Shown here one piece after another: positions 57,779 through 64,000 of a stretch of DNA of 64,000 bases. Within the stretch, counting starts at the first letter, position 1. Each line of letters starts with the position of its first letter. The DNA comes from an uncultured Clostridium sp. (GTDB lineage: Bacteria; Bacillota; Clostridia; Oscillospirales; Ruminococcaceae): NCBI GenBank assembly GCA_902490335.1, contig CABUDL010000001.1, forward strand, positions 62,001 to 126,000. Reading direction: 5' to 3'. Both the position numbers and the translations under genes were made by a program. The notes below the pieces were generated by a model. The model saw only the letters and a list, made by a program, of their open reading frames with translations, did no database searches and had not been told where the DNA came from.

Positions 57779-58912
57779 ATGAAAAAATCGCTCATAGCAG
57801 CTGCAGGCTGTTTTATAGTAGGGGTGGTCGGTTTGACCTGCACCCTGCCGATGGCTGCGCAGGAAGGCGTCAGCCTGTATAACGACGTGGTCAGCAACCT
57901 GGAAGAGAGTTTGCAAAAGCAGGACCTCCCGCAGGAAATCACCAACCTTCGCGTCATCCACTTTAACGAATATGGATATGGACAGCGCTTTATCGAGGTT
58001 CGTCAGTCGCCGGATGCGCAGATTCATCTGTACACCGCCGATGGGGATACAGCACAGATTACCACCGAAGGGCAGTCGGCAGTGATTCGATTCCAGCAAC
58101 GGGAGGCGCAGGAAAGACAGCAGATTCACTTTTCCAGAGAAGGTCTGCTGGCTCTTCTCCGAGAGGAGATGCGCAGCCACCACACCATCATCATCGAGGT
58201 CCCCAAGACCGTTTCCATCACCAGCGGCAGCCAGGACGGTGTCTACTTTGGTGTGGGCGGCGGAGTCGAGTTCGTAAACTTTGCGCAGATTCGGGAGTAC
58301 GGCTACCTGCCCACCGAGGAGGAAACATTGAAAAGCCAGTACGAGGAGCAGCAGGTGCAGCTGGAGATGCTGCAGCAACAACTCCAGCAGTCCCAGATGG
58401 AAAATGAATTGCTCAAAGAACAGCTGATGCAGCAGGAAGAATATACAGCTGACAATGAGCAGCAGACAACGGCGGAGGAAACCATCGCAACTGAGGGAAT
58501 CAGCGTGGCACCGTCGGATATTTTGCAGCTGGAAAGACAGATAGAAAAAGATCGCGAGACTTTTCAAAAATATGCAATGAGCAAAGAATCTTATTTAACT
58601 GCCCTGTGGGACAACAGTCAGAAGATAAAAGCCTACCGAGAGAAACAGCTTTTGGATGCAGGTCGCGATGACCTGCTGCCATTGATGGAAGAACTGGAAG
58701 CAAACATATACCAGTACAACGAGGTGGACGCGGAGGTGTTGAACTCGCAGCACGACTTCCAGGCGGGAACGATTACCCAGCAGCAGTACAACAGCGTGGT
58801 ACAGGCGTATGAGCAGCTTCTCAAAGGGTTGGATGAGGAAATCGACCGCCTGAAGGCAAAACTGGCAGAGGAAGGCTACTACTGGGAAGGTGCAGTCCTC
58901 TTAAATGAATAA
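57779..58912 (+). CDS. Exported coiled-coil protein of the PadR-DUF1700 module
   Basis: 377 residues, no named family. An N-terminal hydrophobic segment (residues ~4-25) acts as signal or anchor. A beta-rich part (residues ~30-160) is followed by long coiled coils: residues ~185-225 rich in Q/E/L (EEQQVQLEMLQQQLQQSQMENE) and ~250-365. In many genomes a DUF4097 beta-protein follows DUF1700; here the C terminus is instead a coiled coil. Start and DUF1700 stop abut. Terminated by a strong hairpin. Confidence 0.75.
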   Translation: MKKSLIAAAGCFIVGVVGLTCTLPMAAQEGVSLYNDVVSNLEESLQKQDLPQEITNLRVIHFNEYGYGQRFIEVRQSPDAQIHLYTADGDTAQITTEGQSAVIRFQQREAQERQQIHFSREGLLALLREEMRSHHTIIIEVPKTVSITSGSQDGVYFGVGGGVEFVNFAQIREYGYLPTEEETLKSQYEEQQVQLEMLQQQLQQSQMENELLKEQLMQQEEYTADNEQQTTAEETIATEGISVAPSDILQLERQIEKDRETFQKYAMSKESYLTALWDNSQKIKAYREKQLLDAGRDDLLPLMEELEANIYQYNEVDAEVLNSQHDFQAGTITQQQYNSVVQAYEQLLKGLDEEIDRLKAKLAEEGYYWEGAVLLNE

Positions 58913-58938
58913 GACATCCTGTTATTTGATTCATCCAT

Positions 58939-58980
58939 AAAAAAACCAGCCGAGGGGAATTTCCCCTCGGCTGGTTTTTT
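58939..58980. terminator. Bidirectional terminator
   Basis: A perfect stem AAAAAACCAGCCGAGGGG / CCCCTCGGCTGGTTTTTT with AATTT loop, serving the coiled-coil gene and the convergent M42 gene. Confidence 0.93.
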
Positions 58981-59016
58981 ATGTGTTGTATGAAGCTTTT
59001 GAAGAAGATGTCTGTT

Positions 59017-60090
59017 TTAGAAGGATTTAATCTTTTCGTCGTTCAGACGTTTGATGATCTCAACAGCCAGTTTTACGCTGTTCTGGTAGTCTTCCAGAGC
59101 GGCAAAACCGTGGTGAGAATGGATGTAACGAACCGGAACACCGATGACGATGACCGGAACACCGCCGTTGGAGGTGTGGATTGGACCACCGTTGGTGCCG
59201 CCGCCGGAACGAACCGATTCCTGAACCGGGATGCCCAGCTCTCTGCCAAGCTCCAGAGAGAATCTCTGGAAACGTGGGTTGGTAACCATTGAACGGTCAA
59301 AGTGACGCAGCATCGGACCTTTTTTCATTGCGGTCTGGATGAAGTAGTCGGGAGTGAAGGTGTCGTCTGCCGGGCAGCCTTCAAAGCAGATTGCGATGTC
59401 CGGTTTTACTACGTCGCGGGTAACGAATGCACCGCGCTCACCGATTTCTTCCTGAGAGGAAAGAACGCCGACAACGTCCACGTCCAACTCCTCGTTCTTC
59501 AGGTCTTTCATGGTTTCCAGAACAGCAGCGCAGCCTACACGGTTGTCGAATGCTTTACCCAGCATAACGCCGGTGTTTTCGTTGTATTCAAAGGTAACAT
59601 CTGGAACGACCGGTGCGCCGATGTGGATGTTGAATACCTTTTCGGTTTCCTCTTTGGAGGTGGAGCCGATGTCGATGACCATGTCAGCGATGGTTGGGCA
59701 GGCATTCTTGTTGTCGCCGGACAGGAAGTGTACCGGTGTGCTTGCAACAATACCGGATACCCATTTGCCGTCATAGGTCTGAACCTTTACCTTGTGAGCC
59801 GGAACGGTGTAGCTGGACCAGCCGCCCAGAGGCAGGAAACGCAGAGTACCGTTTGGTTTGATTGCCTGAACGACAAAGCTGCATTCGTCGCTATGAGCGT
59901 CTACCATAACGACCGGTTTTTTGCCGGTGTTTTTGAGAGCGTCGATATAAACGTTGAGGTTGCAGTCGTGTCTGGCAGCGCCCAGGTTTTCATCCTGTGC
60001 ATATTTTTCTGCGATTTCTACCACTTCGTCCTCAAAGCCGCACGCACCGTATGCGTTGGAAAGAGCTTCAATCAGTTTCAAAGAATTCAT
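59017..60090 (-). CDS. M42-family metallopeptidase
   Basis: A 357-residue cytoplasmic aminopeptidase (glutamyl/deblocking aminopeptidase type) with two zinc ions and often a tetrahedral assembly. Ligands and catalytic residues are in VVMVDAHSDE, GKAFDNRVGCAAVLE, SSQEEIGERGA and the final HSHHGFAALED. ATG at 60090 follows AAAGGGAGG. The open frame runs further upstream to 60225 but without a start signal. Transcribed from its own promoter. Confidence 0.93.
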   Translation of the reverse strand: MNSLKLIEALSNAYGACGFEDEVVEIAEKYAQDENLGAARHDCNLNVYIDALKNTGKKPVVMVDAHSDECSFVVQAIKPNGTLRFLPLGGWSSYTVPAHKVKVQTYDGKWVSGIVASTPVHFLSGDNKNACPTIADMVIDIGSTSKEETEKVFNIHIGAPVVPDVTFEYNENTGVMLGKAFDNRVGCAAVLETMKDLKNEELDVDVVGVLSSQEEIGERGAFVTRDVVKPDIAICFEGCPADDTFTPDYFIQTAMKKGPMLRHFDRSMVTNPRFQRFSLELGRELGIPVQESVRSGGGTNGGPIHTSNGGVPVIVIGVPVRYIHSHHGFAALEDYQNSVKLAVEIIKRLNDEKIKSF

Positions 60091-60193
60091 AGCAGAGAGC
60101 CTCCCTTTGTAACAGATAAATTCTGGTGAATAGTAAAAGCGTTTTAGAATATTGGTCTTACAAAGTAATGTAAATACTTCAATATTTGAGGAT

Positions 60194-60222
60194 AGTATAG
60201 CACAACAAACGGCATCGTGCAA
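60194..60222 (-). promoter_or_regulatory. Promoter of the M42 gene
   Basis: On the minus strand: TTGCAC (60222-60217), 17-base spacer, TATACT (60199-60194). Confidence 0.72.
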
Positions 60223-60225
60223 CAA

Positions 60226-60535
60226 TGGGAATTGGAAGAAAAAGTGAAAAAATGAAGAAAAACCCTAGTCAATCTGTATGATAATGAGTTGTAAAACTGG
60301 TATAAACATCAGATTCTGATTCATTTCTGCGGCGATTTTAGCAAAAATATACGCTGTAAAACGTCAAAAGGCATAAAAATCAAAAACTTTTTTCCGCAAG
60401 CGACAAAAGGAAAAAGCGGGTGCAAAGCTTTTAAAGCCATCCGGCAGAGGGAAGAAAAGAAAAACATACTGCTCAATGAAAGAAAAAAAGTTTTGTGGAT
60501 TACAACAAATCTTACAGAAATATTTCGAGTGATGA
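60226..60535 (+). other. AT-rich intergenic stretch, no gene seen
   Basis: About 310 A/T-rich bases between the M42 promoter and the BrnQ promoter. I see no coding pattern, tRNA, or convincing structured RNA in it. Confidence 0.5.
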
Positions 60536-60564
60536 TTGACAATTTGTATAAAATATAATAAGAT
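60536..60564 (+). promoter_or_regulatory. Promoter of the BrnQ gene
   Basis: A perfect TTGACA (60536-60541) with a 17-base spacer and TAAGAT (60559-60564); a TATAAT at 60554 is too close to be its partner. Confidence 0.5.
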
Positions 60565-60601
60565 AGGCTCAAGAAACTTTATAAAAAGGAAGGGATTTGC
60601 T

Positions 60602-61930
60602 TTGAACCAGAAACTGAAGACCTCACAGATTATTTATGTTTCCTTTATGTTGTTTTCCATTTTCTTTGGCGCGGGCAATATGATTTTTCCGCCGGCGCTG
60701 GGACAGCAGGCGGGTACACAGGCACCGTGGGCGCTGCTGGGATTTATTATCACCGATGCCGGACTTGCCGTTTTAGGCATTTTGGCGGTGGTCATGGCAG
60801 GAAACAGCATGGACAGCTTGGTTGGAAAGGCTGGCAGGAAGGTAGGCGTGCTGCTCACAGCAATCATCTACCTGCTGTTGGGTCCTTTTTTTGCGCTTCC
60901 GCGCACCGGAGCCGTTTCCTTTGAGATTGGTGTGGTTCCATTTTTGCCGGATGGCAGCTCCCATTTTGTCCCGATGCTGATTTATACGGCTGTATTCTTT
61001 GGAATCACCTACTTCTTTTCCCTCAAGCCTGCCAAGGTGGTGGACGTTGTCGGAAAATTTATGACACCGGTGCTGCTGCTGTCCATCGGTGTGATTTTTG
61101 CAGCGGCAGTCATCAACCCGCTGGGAGCGGTGCAGGATACCGCCATTGTCTATGAAAATGGTCCCTTCATCGAGGGACTGCTGCAGGGCTACCTTGCGCT
61201 GGATGGATTTGCGGCGCTGGTATTTGCCATCATTGTCATCGACGTCTTCCGCGACAAGGGCGTGACCGACCACAAGCAGGTGGTCCAATACACCGCAAAG
61301 GTCGGCGTGGTTGCAGTCGTGCTGCTGTGTCTGGTTTATGGTGCGCTGTGCTTTGTGGGCAGCCAGACCTCCGGCATGGAAGCGTTTGCCAACGGCGGCG
61401 TGCTGCTCAACTACGCAGTATACAGCCTGTTTGGAAAAGGTGGAAATATCATTTTGGGGATTGCCATGATTCTGGCGTGCATGACCACCTCCATCGGTCT
61501 GACGACCGCATTCGGAGATTATTTCACCAAGCTGTTCCCCAAGCTTTCCTACCGCACGGTCGTCACCGTTGTCACCCTGTTCACCTGGTTTGTTTCCAAT
61601 GTGGGACTGGATACCCTTCTGGATACCGTGCTGCCGCTGCTGGTGGTGCTGTATCCACTGGTGATTGTGCTGGTGCTGCTCTCCTTCTTTGACCGTTTCT
61701 GGAAGGGACGCACCGAGGTGTATGCTTTTAGTATGGTGTTTTCTCTCTTCTTTTCTGTATTTGATGGATGTAAGACGGCAGGCATCTCGTTGGGCGGTCT
61801 GACCGAAAAGGTGATGCAGCTGCCGCTGGCTTCGCTGGGAATCGGCTGGGTCCTGCCTGCACTGGTCGGATTTTTGATTGGAATCAGCCCAATCGGCAGA
61901 AAAATCGGAGAATATGTCCGCAATAGATAG
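60602..61930 (+). CDS. brnQ: Branched-chain amino acid carrier BrnQ
   Basis: 442-residue Na+-coupled carrier of leucine, isoleucine and valine, LIVCS family, with 12 predicted membrane segments. Family marks are FFGAGNMIFPPALGQQAG near the N terminus and LPRTGAVSFEIGVVPF. The start is TTG at 60602, eight bases after AAGGAAGGGA; no ATG is near. Two small genes follow on the same strand and may be co-transcribed. Confidence 0.95.
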   Translation: MNQKLKTSQIIYVSFMLFSIFFGAGNMIFPPALGQQAGTQAPWALLGFIITDAGLAVLGILAVVMAGNSMDSLVGKAGRKVGVLLTAIIYLLLGPFFALPRTGAVSFEIGVVPFLPDGSSHFVPMLIYTAVFFGITYFFSLKPAKVVDVVGKFMTPVLLLSIGVIFAAAVINPLGAVQDTAIVYENGPFIEGLLQGYLALDGFAALVFAIIVIDVFRDKGVTDHKQVVQYTAKVGVVAVVLLCLVYGALCFVGSQTSGMEAFANGGVLLNYAVYSLFGKGGNIILGIAMILACMTTSIGLTTAFGDYFTKLFPKLSYRTVVTVVTLFTWFVSNVGLDTLLDTVLPLLVVLYPLVIVLVLLSFFDRFWKGRTEVYAFSMVFSLFFSVFDGCKTAGISLGGLTEKVMQLPLASLGIGWVLPALVGFLIGISPIGRKIGEYVRNR

Positions 61931-61956
61931 ACAAAATCCATAGGGAGGTAATCGCT

Positions 61957-62337
61957 TTGCAAGAAAGACAAAGGGAAGAAAAAATCAAACGCTGGTTTGA
62001 TATGTGGCTGACCGGAGAGCGTCAGGAGCTGTCCAAGCTGTTTGATAAAAATGTATATTACAGCGAAAGCTGGGGACCGGAATACCACGGTATCGCACAG
62101 CTGGAGCACTGGTTCGACGATTGGACCCGGCAGGGCAAGGTGGAGCGATGGAAGATACAAGCCTTTTACCACCAGAACCAGAATACGGTGGTGGAGTGGA
62201 ATTTTCGCTGTACCTTTGCAGGCAAGGTGCAGCAGTTCGACGGAGTTACCATCATCGAATGGAGCTCCGACGAAAAGATATTCTCCCTGCGGGAATTTGG
62301 CTCAGTCAGTGCGCACACATTGCCTTACGGCGTATAG
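61957..62337 (+). CDS. SnoaL-like / NTF2-fold protein
   Basis: 126 residues with the compact NTF2-like pattern: EEKIKRWFDMWLTGERQELSKLFDKNVYYSESWGPEYHG followed by WKIQAFYHQNQNTVVEWNFRCTF. These usually bind small hydrophobic molecules or serve as small enzymes; the ligand is unknown. The start is TTG at 61957 behind AGGGAGGTAATCG. It follows brnQ by 26 bases and precedes the pyruvate-kinase-like gene. Confidence 0.8.
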   Translation: MQERQREEKIKRWFDMWLTGERQELSKLFDKNVYYSESWGPEYHGIAQLEHWFDDWTRQGKVERWKIQAFYHQNQNTVVEWNFRCTFAGKVQQFDGVTIIEWSSDEKIFSLREFGSVSAHTLPYGV

Positions 62338-62358
62338 AGTTGAGAAGGAGGAAAAAGG

Positions 62359-62940
62359 ATGCTTACCTTTAAGCAGGTTGGAAAAACAAACACCGATGTG
62401 ACCCTCAAGCTGGCAATCCAGACCGCTTTGCAGCGGGAGATGGACCTTGTGGTGGCAACCACCAAGGGCGACACCGCTCTGAGAGCGGCAGAGCTTGCCA
62501 GGGAAATGGGATTTACCGGCAAGCTGGTTGCGGTCAGCTGTGCGTATGGAGCAAAGGCACCCAATGCAAACAGCCTTTCGGACGAGGTGCGTGAGAAGCT
62601 GCATCAGCAGGGTGTGACGGTGGTGACGGCTGCGCACGCATTGAGCGGAGCAGAGCGCGGCATCAGCAAGGCGTTCGGCGGCGTGTATCCGGTGGAAATC
62701 ATGGCTGCGACCCTGCGGATGTTTGGACAGGGTGTCAAGGTCTGCGTGGAGATTGCGCTGATGGCAGCCGACTGCGGAGCCATTCGGGCAAAACAGCCGG
62801 TGATGGTGGTCGGCGGCACCGGAACAGGAGCCGATACTGCCTGCGTAATCACCCCTTCCTATACCGCATCCCTGCTGGAAACCAAGGTAAACGAAATCCT
62901 CTGTAAACCGGAACTGCTGGCACAGGAAGCAACAGAATAA
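62359..62940 (+). CDS. Stand-alone pyruvate kinase C-terminal-like domain
   Basis: 193 residues that resemble the alpha/beta C-terminal domain of pyruvate kinase without its catalytic barrel (VVATTKGDTALRAAELAREMGFTGKLVAVSC and VPVMVVGGTGTGADTACVITPSYTA). Such lone domains occur in Archaea and Clostridia and have no known reaction. ATG at 62359 follows AAGGAGGAAAAAGG. It closes the brnQ run before a terminator. Confidence 0.8.
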   Translation: MLTFKQVGKTNTDVTLKLAIQTALQREMDLVVATTKGDTALRAAELAREMGFTGKLVAVSCAYGAKAPNANSLSDEVREKLHQQGVTVVTAAHALSGAERGISKAFGGVYPVEIMAATLRMFGQGVKVCVEIALMAADCGAIRAKQPVMVVGGTGTGADTACVITPSYTASLLETKVNEILCKPELLAQEATE

Positions 62941-62952
62941 CAATCCACAAAC

Positions 62953-62985
62953 AAAAAAAGCTCTCCGAAAAGGAGAGCTTTTTTT
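62953..62985 (+). terminator. Terminator of the brnQ run
   Basis: A stem AAAAAAAGCTCTCC / AGGAGAGCTTTTTTT with a short GAAA-type loop; also placed to stop the convergent Smr-like gene. Confidence 0.92.
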
Positions 62986-62993
62986 GCATGGTT

Positions 62994-63335
62994 TTAAAAT
63001 AAAATGATGGTGATGCCGTCGTTTTGTCTGCCAAAATCAACATCGCTCTTGAGCTGCGGGCAAAGCTCGATGGCTTTTCTGCCGTCGGCGGTGAAGGGGG
63101 TGAAGTCCTCTCCGCGCACAAAATGGCGGATGACCCCGGTGCGCTTGCGGTCGGCACACAGCTTTAAGCAGGCGGTCTTGATGGCGCCGCCCTGACCGGT
63201 GGAGCCGTAGCCGTGGATGACCTTGAGCGCGTGACAGCGGGCATACTTTGCCAGCCAGATTTCATTGCCCAGCTGGGTCATCGCCTGAGAAACCAAGGGC
63301 ATATTTTTTTTGATGTTGACAGTTTTGCAGATCAA
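62994..63335 (-). CDS. Smr/MutS2-C-terminal-like protein
   Basis: 113 residues. The central ALKVIHGYGSTGQGGAIK is the Smr-domain hallmark (H-G-x-G-x-G), associated with nucleic-acid binding or nicking as in MutS2. The start is TTG at 63335, ten bases from AAAGGAG. Function unknown; stand-alone Smr proteins are common in Clostridia. Confidence 0.8.
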   Translation of the reverse strand: MICKTVNIKKNMPLVSQAMTQLGNEIWLAKYARCHALKVIHGYGSTGQGGAIKTACLKLCADRKRTGVIRHFVRGEDFTPFTADGRKAIELCPQLKSDVDFGRQNDGITIILF

Positions 63336-63383
63336 GTGGGAACAACTCCTTTAACAGGCGGACCGATGGGGTGCGCTTAAAAA

Positions 63384-64000
63384 TTATGCAAGAAAAAGCA
63401 GGAAGGGGAAGGTCGGCAGAACCGAAATCACCGCCGCGACAGAAGCGTGCAGACGGCTGCCGCACAGCTGGAAGCTCAGCTTTGCCATCAGGCAGGAAAG
63501 AGTCATGCTGACCGCAAAGCAGATTGCCCAGAACAGCGCGCTGTTGCCGGTGAGGACGACGATGACCAACAGAAAGAGCAGAGGCGGCACTAGCAGGGAG
63601 AGCAGCAAGCCGGTCAAGGCAGCCGGGGAAGATTTGCGGCTGTGCTCCAAGGCTGTCACCACAGCCCGCGGGAACAGAAGGAAGAGAACGACCGCGGCTG
63701 CCGGCAAGATGAAATGGTCGGGTGAAAGTTCCTTTGGAGCAGGCGGCAGCGGGAAGGTGTGCATCAGCACAACGGTCAAAGAAAGTGCCGCTGCCAAAGC
63801 AGCTCCGTAGCTGAGCAGCACCGAGGCGGATTGGGTATGGATGGCTTCAAAGACACCGGAGGAGCTGCGCAGCAGGCGCTTGGACACCACCGGCAGCAGC
63901 AGGCAAAAGACAAGCAGCGCACAGCCGATGAGCCAGATTGCCTGCGCAGAAAACTGATAGACGACCCAGCCGCCCAGCAGACCTGCCAGCGCACCCAGCC
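63384..64000 (-). CDS. Multi-pass membrane protein, truncated by the window edge
   Basis: The frame is open to the window end, so the N terminus is missing; about 205 residues are visible with about six hydrophobic segments. The LGALAGLLGGWVVYQFSAQA segment, followed by a hydrophobic stretch and a basic loop, resembles an MFS-type transporter, but no complete signature can be seen. The GTG at 63890 is an internal codon, not necessarily the start. Confidence 0.55.
   Translation of the reverse strand, partial: LGALAGLLGGWVVYQFSAQAIWLIGCALLVFCLLLPVVSKRLLRSSSGVFEAIHTQSASVLLSYGAALAAALSLTVVLMHTFPLPPAPKELSPDHFILPAAAVVLFLLFPRAVVTALEHSRKSSPAALTGLLLSLLVPPLLFLLVIVVLTGNSALFWAICFAVSMTLSCLMAKLSFQLCGSRLHASVAAVISVLPTFPFLLFLA

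Overview
The window reads as a chromosomal stretch of a Gram-positive anaerobe of class Clostridia, most likely order Oscillospirales (Butyricicoccus/Agathobaculum-like; this placement is inference). Support comes from strong AGGAGG-type ribosome binding sites, many sigmaA promoters with 17-base spacers, two T-box riboswitches, methionine aminopeptidase with a SEC-C tail, a TIGR01440/UPF0340 protein, DUF951, an Xre/DUF6773 pair, a Gram-positive-type S12 and MreBCD-PBP2. Moderate GC content is my impression only. I see no phage, insertion sequence, CRISPR array, tRNA or rRNA; this is core chromosome with a few lineage-specific genes.

Layout. 1-1950: end of serS, UPF0340, a membrane protein. 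2014-6565: recA-recX-HExxH protein-rimO-pgsA. 6616-9100: a cysteine T-box controlling an alpha/beta hydrolase and cysS. 9117-13800: small membrane proteins, a Cof-type HAD phosphatase, an Xre regulator with its membrane partner, a methyltransferase with YjjG nucleotidase. 13963-18534: glycogen/maltodextrin use (GH13 enzyme and glycogen phosphorylase), minus strand. 18718-23000: zapA (with an in-frame TGA), GNAT, U32 protein, dut, maf. 23081-28207: mreB-mreC-mreD-PBP2 cell-elongation operon; PBP2 carries a rubredoxin-like four-cysteine insert. 28344-32383: mgsA, then an aspartate T-box controlling a tandem GNAT protein and aspS. 32399-35280 (minus): map, GNAT, small membrane protein, S1-domain protein. 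35398-39180: DUF951-prfA-sua5-coaE-lytic transglycosylase. 39095-41393: M18 aminopeptidase behind a structured leader, then a DUF2500 protein. 41418-55115: rpoB-rpoC, a secreted orphan, rpsL-rpsG-fusA, tuf with its own promoter. 55218-58980: a secreted orphan and a PadR-DUF1700-coiled-coil module. 58981-64000: M42 peptidase, BrnQ carrier, SnoaL-like protein, stand-alone pyruvate kinase C-terminal domain, Smr-like protein and a truncated membrane protein.

How the genes work together. Translation dominates (SerRS, CysRS, AspRS, RF1, EF-G, EF-Tu, S12, S7, the S12 modifier RimO, threonylcarbamoyl-AMP synthase). Transcription (RpoB/RpoC), recombination (RecA/RecX) and wall elongation (MreBCD, PBP2, lytic transglycosylase, ZapA) follow. 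Both T-box operons place a non-synthetase enzyme first, so its expression is tied to tRNA charging. The points most worth a second look are the rubredoxin-like insert in PBP2, the interrupted zapA, the two T-box operons, the leaders of the M18 gene and rpoBC, and the PadR-DUF1700 module.
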